A DNA stretch of 64,000 nt from Marinobacter persicus (lineage in GTDB: Bacteria > Pseudomonadota > Gammaproteobacteria > Pseudomonadales > Oleiphilaceae). Under the pieces are notes generated by a model. The model was not told where the DNA came from. It saw only the letters and a list, made by a program, of their open reading frames with translations, and searched no databases. The stretch lies in the NCBI RefSeq assembly GCF_900114155.1, contig NZ_FOSC01000002.1, positions 62,001 to 126,000 on the forward strand. The letters run 5' to 3'. Position numbers and translations under genes: made by a program. This document shows positions 1-8,562 of this stretch, piece by piece. Numbering within the stretch: position 1 is the first letter of the stretch; each line of letters opens with the position of its first letter.

Positions 1-860
1 TGGCCATTCTGACCACCGTGGGCATTATCTTTTCGGTGGCGTTCGAGACCTTCCGCTTCTTCCAGAAGATTTCGTTCATCGACTTCATTTTTGGTTCCCA
101 ATGGAGTCCGCAAACCGCACTGCGCGCCGACCAGGTGGCGGCCGAGGGCGCCTTCGGTATGATTCCGCTGTTCACCGGTACGCTGTTGATCTCCTTTATC
201 GCCATGGTGGTGGCGGTGCCGGTGGGGCTTTTATCTGCCATCTATCTGTCGGAATACGCCAGTAAACGGGTGCGCAGCACCGTCAAACCGCTGCTGGAAA
301 TGCTGGCCGGTATTCCCACCGTGGTTTATGGCTTTTTTGCCGCACTTACCGTGGCGCCTTTCATCAGCGACCTGGCTGCCTCGCTGGGTATCGAAGCTTC
401 GTCCCAGAGTGCTCTGGCCGCCGGCGGCGTGATGGGGATCATGATTATCCCGTTTGTGTCATCGCTCTCTGATGATGTGATCAACGCCGTGCCGCAAACC
501 CTGCGCGACGGCTCTCTGGCTCTGGGCGCCACCCAGTCCGAGACCATGAAAAAGGTCATCTTCCCGGCTGCGTTGCCGGGCATTATGGGCGGCATTCTGC
601 TGGCGGTGTCCCGCGCCATTGGCGAGACCATGATCGTGGTGATGGCTGCCGGCCTGGCCGCTAACCTGACCGCCAACCCACTGGAAACCGTGACCACCGT
701 GACCGTGCAGATCGTCACCCTGCTGACCGGGGACCAGGAATTCGATAGTGCCAAGACACTGGCGGCGTTCGCCCTGGGGGCCATGTTGTTCCTGTCCACC
801 CTGTTGCTGAACGTGGTCGCCCTTAAAATTGTCCGCAAATATCGGGAACAGTATGACTGA
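1..860 (+). CDS. pstC: Phosphate ABC transporter permease PstC, 5' truncated by window edge
   Basis: Inner-membrane permease subunit of the PstSCAB high-affinity phosphate importer. The frame is already open at base 3, so the true start lies outside the window; about 285 C-terminal residues are visible. Several hydrophobic spans are present, and the cytoplasmic EAA loop that docks on the ATPase is clear (RDGSLALGATQSETMKKV, then LPGIMGGILLAVSRAIGET). The stop at 858-860 overlaps the next permease gene by 8 bases, so the two are translationally coupled in a pstC-pstA-pstB-phoU operon. The binding protein gene pstS and the operon promoter are not in view. Confidence 0.93.
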   Translation, partial: AILTTVGIIFSVAFETFRFFQKISFIDFIFGSQWSPQTALRADQVAAEGAFGMIPLFTGTLLISFIAMVVAVPVGLLSAIYLSEYASKRVRSTVKPLLEMLAGIPTVVYGFFAALTVAPFISDLAASLGIEASSQSALAAGGVMGIMIIPFVSSLSDDVINAVPQTLRDGSLALGATQSETMKKVIFPAALPGIMGGILLAVSRAIGETMIVVMAAGLAANLTANPLETVTTVTVQIVTLLTGDQEFDSAKTLAAFALGAMLFLSTLLLNVVALKIVRKYREQYD

Positions 861-2127
861 TCAAACTTCTCAGGCGGAACTTGTCCGCCAGTCACTCAAG
901 CGGCGCTACCGTAAGGAGCGCCGGTTTCGGGCCTATGGGGTCATTGCCATTGCCATTGCCCTGTCGGCGCTGGTGATCCTGTTTGCCGACATCATTGGCA
1001 AGGGCTCGGCCGGCTTTATGAAAACCACGCTCAACCTTGAGGTCGAGCTGGATGGCGAAATGATGTATCTGGATGACGCCACTGATGAGCGCCAGATCAA
1101 GATGGCTGATTTCGTCGAGCCGCTGATTCAGGCTCTGATGAAAGAGCTTCCGTCAGCTTCCGAAAGCGACCGGTCGGCGGTGCGGGACCTGATCAACCCT
1201 TACGCGTCGGTCACCCTGCGCGATGCGCTGAAGGAAAACCCGGACTGGCTGAACACCAGCCGCTCCATGACCTTTCTGGCGCATACCGATGTGGATGTGT
1301 TTGTAAAGCACGCCGGTGATTCGGCCTACTCGATCAAGCTGACCGAACAACAGCGTGACTGGGTGAACCAGCTGGTTGAGAAAGGTGTGGTGGAAACCTC
1401 GTTCAACGACACCTTCTTCAAGAACGGCGACTCCCGGGATCCCTCCAAAGCGGGTATTCTGGGTGCGATGATCGGGTCACTGCTGACCATGGTGGTGACG
1501 CTGGCGCTGTCCTTCCCGATCGGGGTGGCCGCGGCCATCTACCTGGAAGAGTTCGCGCCCCAGAACAAGCTCACGGATTTCATTGAAGTGAACATCAACA
1601 ACCTGGCCGCGGTGCCTTCCATCATCTTTGGTCTGTTGGGTCTGGCGGTGTTCATTAACCTGTTTGGGATGCCCCGGTCGGTGCCGGTGGTTGGTGGTCT
1701 GGTGCTTACCCTGATGACCCTGCCCACCATCATCATCTCCAGCCGAGCGGCCATCAAAAGTGTGCCGCCGTCCATCCGGGAAGCGGCAGAGGGCATTGGT
1801 GCCTCGAAGATGCAGGTGGTATTGCACCACGTGCTGCCACTGGCCATGCCGGGCATGCTGACAGGCTCCATCATCGGGATGGCCCAGGCGCTGGGCGAAA
1901 CCGCGCCGCTGCTGCTGATCGGCATGGTGGCGTTTATTGTCGACGTGCCCAATGGCTTTTTTGATTCCGCCACGGTGTTGCCGGTACAGGTATTTCTGTG
2001 GGCAGGCAGCCCGGAGCTGGCCTTTATTGAACGTGCCTCGGCCGCCATTATGGTGCTGCTGACCTTCTTGATCGGAATGAACGCATTGGCTATCTGGTTG
2101 CGCAAGCGCCTTGAACGCCGGTGGTGA
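853..2127 (+). CDS. pstA: Phosphate ABC transporter permease PstA, long form
   Basis: Second permease of the Pst phosphate importer. I start it at ATG 853 ([11 protein letters not shown]), inside the end of pstC, rather than at the earlier in-frame codon at 829. It is 424 residues, against about 300 for the E. coli protein. The extra length is an N-terminal membrane segment (about residues 31-50) and a roughly 150-residue polar, probably periplasmic domain (DUF3333 type) before the permease core, which begins near residue 205. The EAA loop is visible ([20 protein letters not shown]). pstB starts 11 bases after its stop. Confidence 0.93.
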   Translation: MTDQTSQAELVRQSLKRRYRKERRFRAYGVIAIAIALSALVILFADIIGKGSAGFMKTTLNLEVELDGEMMYLDDATDERQIKMADFVEPLIQALMKELPSASESDRSAVRDLINPYASVTLRDALKENPDWLNTSRSMTFLAHTDVDVFVKHAGDSAYSIKLTEQQRDWVNQLVEKGVVETSFNDTFFKNGDSRDPSKAGILGAMIGSLLTMVVTLALSFPIGVAAAIYLEEFAPQNKLTDFIEVNINNLAAVPSIIFGLLGLAVFINLFGMPRSVPVVGGLVLTLMTLPTIIISSRAAIKSVPPSIREAAEGIGASKMQVVLHHVLPLAMPGMLTGSIIGMAQALGETAPLLLIGMVAFIVDVPNGFFDSATVLPVQVFLWAGSPELAFIERASAAIMVLLTFLIGMNALAIWLRKRLERRW

Positions 2128-2138
2128 GGAGAATCTCC

Positions 2139-3026
2139 ATGAATACGATGAATGCAACCGTAACCAGCGAAGCAGATATGAGTGAAACAGAAAACACGCC
2201 GCTGCCGGAGACCAAGCCGGCGGAAGCGACCATTGAAGAAGGCGTGACCGTCGGTCAACCGTTTGCCGACGACGCCAAGTTCCAGCTGCGTAACGTCGAA
2301 GTGCTGTACGGCGAAAACCGGGCGATCAAGAACATCAGCCTGGACATTGCCCGTAACGAGGTGATCGCCTTTATCGGCCCGTCCGGCTGCGGCAAATCCA
2401 CCTTTCTGCGTTGCCTGAACCGCATGAACGACAGTATTGATATCTGCAGCGTGAAAGGCTCACTGCAGCTGGAGGGTCAGGATCTTTATGACCCCAAGCG
2501 TGACGTGGTCGAGTTGCGCGCCCGGGTGGGTATGGTATTCCAGAAGCCCAACCCGTTCCCCAAGTCGATCTACGAAAACGTAGCCTACGGCCCGCGTATT
2601 CACGGCCTGGCCAACCGCAAGTCGGACCTGGACGATATCGTGGAAAACAGCCTGCGCAAGGCCGGTCTGTGGGAAGAAGTGAAAGACCGGTTGGATGCCA
2701 CCGCCACCGGCATGTCCGGCGGCCAGCAGCAGCGCCTGTGCATTGCCCGCGCCATTGCCGTGAGCCCGGAAGTGGTGCTGATGGACGAACCCTGTTCCGC
2801 GCTGGACCCGATCGCCACCGCCAAGGTGGAAGAGCTGATCGCCGAGTTGTCCGAGAGCTACACCATCGTAATCGTGACCCACTCCATGCAGCAGGCGGCC
2901 CGGGTGTCTCACCGCACCGCCTATTTCCATCTGGGCCACCTGGTGGAAGTCAACGATACCAATAAAGTGTTCACCTCGCCGGAACACGAACTGACAGAAT
3001 CTTACATCACCGGCCGCTTCGGCTAA
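2139..3026 (+). CDS. pstB: Phosphate ABC transporter ATPase PstB
   Basis: ATP-hydrolysing subunit that powers phosphate import through PstCA. Start ATG 2139 is preceded by GGAG at 2128-2131. The 295-residue protein has Walker [10 protein letters not shown] at 80-88, the ABC signature MSGGQQQR at about 192-199, Walker B VVLMDEP near 212-218, and the switch histidine in VTHSMQQA. The first 45 residues are an acidic, low-complexity extension ahead of the ABC domain and are longer than in E. coli. Third gene of the pst operon. Confidence 0.96.
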   Translation: MNTMNATVTSEADMSETENTPLPETKPAEATIEEGVTVGQPFADDAKFQLRNVEVLYGENRAIKNISLDIARNEVIAFIGPSGCGKSTFLRCLNRMNDSIDICSVKGSLQLEGQDLYDPKRDVVELRARVGMVFQKPNPFPKSIYENVAYGPRIHGLANRKSDLDDIVENSLRKAGLWEEVKDRLDATATGMSGGQQQRLCIARAIAVSPEVVLMDEPCSALDPIATAKVEELIAELSESYTIVIVTHSMQQAARVSHRTAYFHLGHLVEVNDTNKVFTSPEHELTESYITGRFG

Positions 3027-3055
3027 GCGCCGGCGGTGTTTTGGAGGCTATTGCA

Positions 3056-3778
3056 ATGACAGATCAGAAGGACGACGTATACGGGGATCACATTTCCCAC
3101 AAGTTCAACAGCGAACTGAACGAGCTGAAAACCGAGTTTCTGAAAATGGGCGGCATGGTGGAAGCCCAGGTGGAACAGGCCGTCAAATCGCTGATCGATA
3201 GCGACGCGGAGCTGGCTGAGAAGACCCGCTTGAAGGATAAGGAAGTCGATAAACTGGAAAAGGCACTGGATGAAGAAGCCACGCTGATCATCGCCCGTCG
3301 TCAACCCACGGCCCGTGACCTGCGCCTGGTGATTTCCGTGATCAAAATGGTGGCCGACCTGGAACGGGTGGGCGATGAAGCCAAGAAAATCGCCAAGCTG
3401 GCGCTCAAGCTGAGCGAAGAAGGTCAGGCTCCGAGAGGCTATGTGGAAGTGCGGCACATCAGCGAGCACGTGCTGCACATGTTGCATGACTCGCTGGATG
3501 CTTTTGCCAGACTGGATTCGGTGCAGGCCCTGCAAATTATGAAGGAAGACAAACGGGTTGATGAGGAATATCAGGCGGCCGCTCGTACCCTGCTGACGTT
3601 CATGATGGAAGATAACCGGAACATCTCTCGCTGCATGTCGGTGATGGGTGTTTTGAGGGCGCTGGAGCGTGTGGGTGACCACGCCTGCAACATCGCCGAG
3701 AATGTGATCTTCATGGTGGAGGGCGAAGATGTTCGCCATACGCCGGTGGAGGAAGCTGAGAAGATTGTTGGTGGCTAG
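3056..3778 (+). CDS. phoU: Phosphate signalling protein PhoU
   Basis: Links the Pst transporter to the PhoR sensor and represses the Pho regulon when phosphate is plentiful. Start ATG 3056 has GGAGG at 3043-3047. The 240 residues form the usual duplicated three-helix PhoU repeat; the acidic metal-binding ExxxD-type motifs are visible in VISVIKMVADLERVGDEAK and in VMGVLRALERVGDHACNIAE. It is 29 bases after pstB and ends the operon; two inverted repeat elements follow at 3823-4068. Confidence 0.95.
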   Translation: MTDQKDDVYGDHISHKFNSELNELKTEFLKMGGMVEAQVEQAVKSLIDSDAELAEKTRLKDKEVDKLEKALDEEATLIIARRQPTARDLRLVISVIKMVADLERVGDEAKKIAKLALKLSEEGQAPRGYVEVRHISEHVLHMLHDSLDAFARLDSVQALQIMKEDKRVDEEYQAAARTLLTFMMEDNRNISRCMSVMGVLRALERVGDHACNIAENVIFMVEGEDVRHTPVEEAEKIVGG

Positions 3779-3822
3779 GCTTTAGGCAGGGAGTTTGTCG
3801 GCGGAAATTAGACTTCGGGGAG

Positions 3823-3936
3823 GTGTCCGCTGTGCGGTATCACCTTCCCGGACACGCTCAAGCCCTCCATGGGCGCTAAGCTTTGGCCATCCATGGCCAA
3901 AGATTGTCCGTCCAGGTGATACCGCACAGCGGCCAC
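3823..3936 (-). repeat. Two-hairpin ANGGA repeat element, copy A
   Basis: Outer arms 3823-3845 and 3914-3936 pair over 23 bp with one mismatch. Read on the minus strand, the inside holds two short hairpins with loops in the context CCATGGATGG and CCATGGAGGG (GGA complements at 3890-3892 and 3866-3868, 24 nt apart). The outer stem sequence differs from the other copies, but the interior matches copy B in the opposite orientation. It lies between convergent phoU and hinT; the GGA strand is sense for hinT. Confidence 0.75.
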
Positions 3937-3976
3937 TTCAACTAGTGTGCGGCCCGCACAAGATTAAGCAAACGGG

Positions 3977-4068
3977 CCGGTGAGACTTTCCGGGACTATC
4001 TTTCGCCAGGGATGGCGAAAGCTAAGCGCGCATGGATGCCTTGAGCGTGTCCCGGGAAGTCTCACCGG
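3977..4068 (+). repeat. Two-hairpin ANGGA repeat element, copy B
   Basis: Arms 3977-3995 and 4050-4068 pair over 19 bp with one mismatch. On the plus strand the interior has CGCCAGGGATGGCG and GCATGGATGC hairpins, with GGA at 4010-4012 and 4034-4036. It is an inverted neighbour of copy A, separated by 40 bases that contain a small palindrome, TGTGCGG-C-CCGCACA (3946-3960). The GGA strand is sense for phoU. Confidence 0.75.
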
Positions 4069-4098
4069 GGCGGTTGCGACTCCCTGGCACCAGATTGT

Positions 4099-4464
4099 TT
4101 AGGCCTGCTTCGCGTGCTCGGTATACGGCGGCCAGCCAAAGGGCTTGCCGGCCAGCAGGTGCAGGTGAATGTGGAACACGGTCTGCCCGGCATTTTCGCC
4201 ACAGTTCATCACCGTCCGGTAGCCATCTTCTGCAAAACCCATCTCTTTCGCCAGCTTACCGGCCACCCAGTACAGATGCCCCACCAGCTCCCGGTCACCT
4301 TCTTCGATGTCATTGATGGTGGCAATTGCCTTTTTTGGGATCACCAGCAAATGCACCGGCGCCTGCGGATTGATGTCCCGGAACGCCAGGGCGGTGTCGT
4401 CTTCGTAGACGATATCGGCGGGAATTTCCCGGTTAATGATCTTGGTGAAAATGGTGTCGGACAT
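4099..4464 (-). CDS. hinT: HIT-family nucleotide-binding protein (HinT-like)
   Basis: Small 121-residue histidine-triad protein; the family hydrolyses purine nucleoside phosphoramidates such as AMP-lysine. The catalytic triad HIHLHLLAG is at 98-106 (H98, H100, H102), and the N-terminal TIFTKIINREIPADIVYEDD is typical of the bacterial HinT/PKCI branch. It is 27 bases downstream of ubiF on the same strand and probably cotranscribed. Its transcript would run into repeat copies B and A. Confidence 0.9.
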   Translation of the reverse strand: MSDTIFTKIINREIPADIVYEDDTALAFRDINPQAPVHLLVIPKKAIATINDIEEGDRELVGHLYWVAGKLAKEMGFAEDGYRTVMNCGENAGQTVFHIHLHLLAGKPFGWPPYTEHAKQA

Positions 4465-4491
4465 GTGTTCTCCTGCAAATGGATGAAAAAT

Positions 4492-5802
4492 TCAGGACTT
4501 CTGGCCAAACAGGGAATCGAAGCCGGGCAACCGGCTGGCCAGTTGGGCCGGGTTGAACGCCGGGGGTTCTTCCAGCCCCATGGCATAGCGTGCCACCCGG
4601 TTGCGAGCGAAGGGCAGGGCGCGGGCGGCGCCCAGGCCCAGGTTGCGCAGCAGGTGTACCGGCGGAATTTCATTACTGAACAGGTGGTAGAAGACATCCA
4701 TGGTCAGCATCATTCGCCGGTTGGCCGGGCGGCGCTGTTGTTCGTACTGCGCAAGCAGCGATTGGCGGTCCGGGTCGGTGCCGTTCAGCCGGGCTTCTTC
4801 CAGCAATGTTTGCAGACACCAGGCATCCTGGAACCCCAGGTTCACACCCTGGCCGGCCAGCGGGTTGATGGTGTGGGCGGCATCGCCGGCCAGCACCACG
4901 CGGCCACTGTAATACTGGTTGGCGTGCTGGCGGGCAATAGGAAAGCAGGCGCGGGCATCGATGTGGGTCAGTTTTGGCAATGAAGCCGGGAACTCATGGC
5001 GCAGTTCCATCATCAACTCCCTGTCATCCATGGCCATGAGTTCTTCGTGGCGCGCCGGGCTGTCGTACCACACCAGCGAGGCCCAGGTTTCACCGGGGTG
5101 TTGTTCACCCGCGCCGTGCAGGGGCAGGAAGGCCCGGGGACCACTGGGGTAAAAGCCCTGCCAGGTGATGTCTTGCGGCTCGCCCCGGTAGCGCACGGAC
5201 ATCACCATGGCCTGCTGCTGGTATTGGTCACGATGGGTACCGATACCGGCCAGCTCCCGCAGTTGCGAGCGGGCGCCATCAGCGCCGATGACCAGCCGGG
5301 CGTGTAATTGCGTGCCATCTTCCAGACCGATCGTTGCCATTTGGTCGTTTTGCGACAACGAGCTAATGCCTTGCCCGGTCAGCAGGGTGACATTGTCCTG
5401 CTGCTGTGCGGTTTGCCACAGGGCCAGGCGGGTCACGGAATTTTCCACGATGTGGCCGAGGTGACTGGTACCCAGGTCATCGGCGTTGAACTCAACGTGA
5501 TTCAGGTCTTCGGGCAACCGGTCGGTGATCGGGTGGTTGGCGGCATCCCACACGCCCAGGCGACGGTAGGGCGTGGCCCGCATCGCCGGAATGGCGGTCC
5601 AGGCCCCCAGCGACCGCAGGTAGTCTTCGCTGCCAGCACTGAGGGCTGAAACGCGGATGTCTGGGCGGGAGTGTGGGTCGAATGGTGCGGGCTCGGCCAG
5701 GTCAATCAGGGCAACATGATGGCCCTGCCGACCCAGGCCGGTTGCCAGGGCGGCGCCAACCATGCCGCCGCCCGTGATAATAATGTCGAAGTGCTGGGTC
5801 AT
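4492..5802 (-). CDS. ubiF: FAD-dependent ubiquinone-ring hydroxylase UbiF-like
   Basis: Flavin monooxygenase of late ubiquinone biosynthesis (family UbiH/UbiF/UbiI). The N-terminal dinucleotide fold GGGMVGAALATGLG is at about 11-24, and the C-terminal FAD motif is VLAGDAAHTINPLAGQGVNL. Recalled similarity to E. coli UbiF is strong (AEPAPF, RPDIRVSALSA, WASLVWYDSPAR), so I favour UbiF over UbiH or UbiI. Start chosen at ATG 5802; an in-frame GTG sits two codons earlier. 436 residues. It lies between mscS and hinT in a minus-strand run. Confidence 0.85.
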   Translation of the reverse strand: MTQHFDIIITGGGMVGAALATGLGRQGHHVALIDLAEPAPFDPHSRPDIRVSALSAGSEDYLRSLGAWTAIPAMRATPYRRLGVWDAANHPITDRLPEDLNHVEFNADDLGTSHLGHIVENSVTRLALWQTAQQQDNVTLLTGQGISSLSQNDQMATIGLEDGTQLHARLVIGADGARSQLRELAGIGTHRDQYQQQAMVMSVRYRGEPQDITWQGFYPSGPRAFLPLHGAGEQHPGETWASLVWYDSPARHEELMAMDDRELMMELRHEFPASLPKLTHIDARACFPIARQHANQYYSGRVVLAGDAAHTINPLAGQGVNLGFQDAWCLQTLLEEARLNGTDPDRQSLLAQYEQQRRPANRRMMLTMDVFYHLFSNEIPPVHLLRNLGLGAARALPFARNRVARYAMGLEEPPAFNPAQLASRLPGFDSLFGQKS

Positions 5803-5902
5803 AAACACCGGTTCCTGTCTGCTTGCCCTCAGAGGCTACCTCAGTTTACGCAAAGCGGCGAAGCAGACAAGCGACCGGGGTCAATCCCGCAGGTGGTCAG
5901 GG

Positions 5903-6736
5903 TCATTCTTCCCTGATGATGTGCACGTCGCGTTGCGGAAAGGGAATGGAAATGCCCTCGGCATCGAACGCTTTCTTGATTTTCTCGTGCATGTCCCAGT
6001 AAACCGGCCACAGGTCGTCGGTTTTGGTCCAGGGGCGGACGATAAAGTTGACGGAGTTATCGCCCAGAGAGCCAATGGAAATCCGTGGTTCCGGCTCCGG
6101 CAGTACGCGTTCGTCTTCATCCAGGCAGCGCTTGATAATAGCGCGGGCCTTGTCGATGTCGTCGTTGTAGCTGATGCCGAAGGTCATGTCGCAGCGGCGG
6201 GTGTCGTAATAGCTGACGTTGGTCAGGCTGGCGTTCGACAGGCTGCCGTTGGGAATGACCACCCGGCGGTTATCGAAGGTATCCACGATGGTATACAGGA
6301 TGCTGATTTCCCGCACGGCACCGAGGAAACCCTGCGCTTCAATGGTGTCGCCGACCTTGAATGGCTTGAAGATAAGAATCAGTACGCCACCGGCAAAGTT
6401 GCCCAGGCTGCCCTGCAGGGCTAGGCCAACGGCCAGACCGGCGGCACCAATGATGGCCACAAACGAGGTGGTGGCAATGCCAACCATGGAGGCCACAGAG
6501 ATCAGCAGGAGGATTTTCAGGATAGCGCTGAGCAGGCCACACAGGAAGCTGTTCAGAGTCGGGTCTTTCTTGCCCAGCTTGCTGTCCAGGACTTTGACAA
6601 AGCGATTGATCAGCCACAGGCCGACAATCAGGGTAATGATGGCCAGCACCACTTTGGGAGCATAGGTCATTACCAGACTGATAGCCTGATCCATAAGCTG
6701 GGATGCCTGACCGTTGGCACCGAAGAGATCGTCCAT
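5903..6736 (-). CDS. mscS: Small-conductance mechanosensitive channel, MscS family
   Basis: Inner-membrane channel that opens under membrane tension and releases solutes on hypo-osmotic shock. 277 residues, close to E. coli MscS (286). Three N-terminal membrane spans are followed by the pore helix with its Gly/Ala pattern (AAGLAVGLALQGSLGNFAGG), then the beta domain (FKVGDTIEAQGFLGAVREI) and a soluble cage domain. Start ATG 6736 follows AAGGAG. About 100 bases separate it from selU upstream and ubiF downstream. Confidence 0.93.
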   Translation of the reverse strand: MDDLFGANGQASQLMDQAISLVMTYAPKVVLAIITLIVGLWLINRFVKVLDSKLGKKDPTLNSFLCGLLSAILKILLLISVASMVGIATTSFVAIIGAAGLAVGLALQGSLGNFAGGVLILIFKPFKVGDTIEAQGFLGAVREISILYTIVDTFDNRRVVIPNGSLSNASLTNVSYYDTRRCDMTFGISYNDDIDKARAIIKRCLDEDERVLPEPEPRISIGSLGDNSVNFIVRPWTKTDDLWPVYWDMHEKIKKAFDAEGISIPFPQRDVHIIREE

Positions 6737-6828
6737 TGTGGAACTCCTTGTTGAATAAAACGACGTAGTATGAAGATGTATAGCAGATGCGCAAAGATCC
6801 GGTGTTACGGATCAGTTTTTTATGCAGA

Positions 6829-7932
6829 TCAGCTCGGGTGTTCGGTGCCGGCGTAATCAATGATGTCGTCCGGGTTGCCACGGACCACAATGCGCCCCTG
6901 TTTCTGGCTTAGCTGGTAATCGTACATGGGGTCGTAGTAATTCCCCAAAAGTGCCTCAATCCAGGCGTTGTGGGCCTCGGTTGAGCCGGTTACGGCCTGG
7001 TGCTCAAGCGCCTGTTCCATCAACCGGCGCAGGCGCTGGTGGCGCTCGCCACCCAGGCGTTTGCGGATGCGGTCGAGGGCGCTGAGCAGGTAGTCGCGGA
7101 AATTGAGCCAGCCGGCCTCCGAGCCGTCGCGGGCTACGTAGTCGGCCAGCATGTCCTCCACATAATCAGCCCGGATGATGTCGATGCGCTCGGTCATGGG
7201 CCGTTCAAGAATCATTAGCGGTGCCTCGCCCATCTTTTCCCGCAGGCTTTCGGGCAGTGAGCAGCGGCCGATCAGCCGGCTTTCATCTTCCAGATACATG
7301 GGACCGCTGAGTTTGTGGTGTGCCTTGAGCATCGACACCGCCAGCCGGTTTTCAAAATCGATTTGCGAGGGCTGGGGCGTGACCTTTCGGCCGAAGCTGG
7401 AGCCGCGATGATTGGCCAGGCCTTCCAGGTCCACCGGATTGGGCAGGCGGTGCAGTACCCGGGTTTTGCCGGTACCGGTGCGACCGCTGAGGATGCGGAA
7501 GCTGGCAGTGGTGATGATGTCTTCCAGGCTGTCGATCAGGAAACGGCGCAGCGCTTTATAGCCACCCTTGACCAGTGGGTAGTCGATGCCGGCATCGCGA
7601 ATCCATTCCTGGGTCAGCCGGGAGCGCAGTCCGCCCCGGAAACAGAACAGATAGCCTTCGGGGTGTTGGGCGGCGAAGCGTGTCCAGGCCTCGATGCGCT
7701 GGGCCTTGAGATCACCGCTGACCAGCTGGTGGCCCAGTTCGATGGCCTTGTCCTGGCCTTTTTCCTTGTAGCAGATACCGACCCGATGGCGTTCCTCGTC
7801 GTTCATCAACGGCGCATTGACCGCCGAAGGGAAGCTGCCCTTGCTGAATTCGACGGGGGCCCGTACGTCCATCAATGGTATGTCATTGAGGAACAGGTTC
7901 AGGTAATCGTCGGTGTCGGGTCTACTGGCCAT
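6829..7932 (-). CDS. selU: tRNA 2-selenouridine synthase (SelU/MnmH)
   Basis: Converts 2-thiouridine to 2-selenouridine at the tRNA wobble position, through a geranylated intermediate, using selenophosphate. 367 residues from ATG 7932 (MASRPDTDDYL). An N-terminal rhodanese domain carries the catalytic Cys97 in FCFRGGLRS, and a P-loop domain has GRTGTGKT at 150-157. The frame stays open 35 codons further up, but that extension would lie inside the GGA-rich RNA candidate and has no family counterpart. No other selenium gene is visible in the window. Confidence 0.92.
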   Translation of the reverse strand: MASRPDTDDYLNLFLNDIPLMDVRAPVEFSKGSFPSAVNAPLMNDEERHRVGICYKEKGQDKAIELGHQLVSGDLKAQRIEAWTRFAAQHPEGYLFCFRGGLRSRLTQEWIRDAGIDYPLVKGGYKALRRFLIDSLEDIITTASFRILSGRTGTGKTRVLHRLPNPVDLEGLANHRGSSFGRKVTPQPSQIDFENRLAVSMLKAHHKLSGPMYLEDESRLIGRCSLPESLREKMGEAPLMILERPMTERIDIIRADYVEDMLADYVARDGSEAGWLNFRDYLLSALDRIRKRLGGERHQRLRRLMEQALEHQAVTGSTEAHNAWIEALLGNYYDPMYDYQLSQKQGRIVVRGNPDDIIDYAGTEHPS

Positions 7933-7984
7933 GTTCGGGAGTCGCTGTTGCTCTGGATGAGCAGGCAGTATAAAGAGAGGGGCA

Positions 7985-8246
7985 GAAACAATGAAGGGCA
8001 ACCCGTGGGCTGCCCTTGCAGTGTGCTGAATCGCCATCCTGGCAGTTCAGGCTTCGGAACAGGTTGGCGCGTCCTTGCGCTAGGGGCAACCGCCATGTTG
8101 CCGGATCCTTAATCCTCTCCCTGGTGTCGGCCGTCCGGGCCAACGCTCCAATGTTTCCCTCAAGCGGGGCTTCCATGTGTCCTTGCTTCCCCCTGCTGTC
8201 CGTGCACGGGTGTTTCCTTTCAGTCCTTTTCCTGACGTCCCTGATG
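7985..8246 (-). ncRNA. Candidate Csr/Rsm-type regulatory RNA (CsrB/RsmZ-like sponge)
   Basis: The 630-base gap between selU and cysZ has no supported gene. On the minus strand, 8240 down to 8037 contains 16 GGA triplets, about one per 13 nt, many in A-N-GGA context and some in short hairpins (for example TCAG-GAAAAGGA-CTGA). A -10-like TATAGT lies at 8257-8252 and would set the RNA start near 8246. The 3' end has an inverted repeat AAGGGCA...TGCCCTT (8017-7994) followed by CATTGTTTCT, a plausible terminator. A GacA-type palindrome lies about 177 nt upstream. CsrB, RsmY and RsmZ RNAs sequester CsrA/RsmA by exactly such GGA motifs. Ends are estimates. Confidence 0.7.
7986..8017 (-). terminator. 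Probable terminator of the GGA-rich RNA
   Basis: On the minus strand, stem AAGGGCA (8017-8011) pairs with TGCCCTT (8000-7994), with further GCC/GGG-type pairing inside, followed by the T-rich CATTGTTTCT. The T tract is interrupted, so efficiency is uncertain. Confidence 0.5.
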
Positions 8247-8251
8247 ACTAA

Positions 8252-8257
8252 ACTATA
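8252..8257 (-). promoter_or_regulatory. -10 element of the GGA-rich RNA promoter
   Basis: TATAGT on the minus strand, with the first GGA (8240-8238) 12 bases further on. No good -35 is visible at 17 bp (CGTTTT), as expected for a promoter that depends on an upstream activator. Confidence 0.45.
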
Positions 8258-8413
8258 GCAACGCTGATTAGACAAAAACGTGACAGAAATCCCTCGTTTT
8301 TATGGAGAAACTATTGGCCTGATAGTTTTTTCTTGCAAATCATGCAGGTGGATTTTTTGTAATGCGTGTCGCCGTCGCTGCGTACGCAAAGTATCCGAGA
8401 TTTCCTGCACCCC

Positions 8414-8431
8414 CGTAAGAGATATCTTACA
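8414..8431 (-). promoter_or_regulatory. GacA-type upstream activating sequence
   Basis: On the minus strand the 18-mer reads TGTAAG-ATATCT-CTTACG. The known GacA/UvrY box upstream of rsm genes in pseudomonads is TGTAAG-N6-CTTACA, so 11 of 12 fixed bases match, with exact spacing. Its centre is about 177 nt upstream of the inferred start of the GGA-rich RNA, comparable to the far-upstream placement known for rsmY/rsmZ. The rest of the gap, from 8432 to 8562, shows nothing I can name. Confidence 0.7.
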
Positions 8432-8562
8432 AAGGTGGTGGCGAATGTCGTACATAGCGACTGCGCGCCGTTGTTGGTCGACCTGGCCGGGGCGGCTGCC
8501 GAAGCCGGCTGGACATGATATGCTTCGCCGCCCGTTTTCATGGCAGCAGAGGGTCATTGTTG

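Noticed and set aside
3795..4316. Small plus-strand frames in the phoU-hinT gap
   Set aside because: They lie across the two inverted repeat elements or antisense to hinT; the palindromes account for the openness.
8016..8258. Small plus-strand frame of 80 codons in the selU-cysZ gap
   Set aside because: No ribosome site or family resemblance. It is antisense to the GGA-rich RNA, and its residues reflect the TCC triplets of that RNA.
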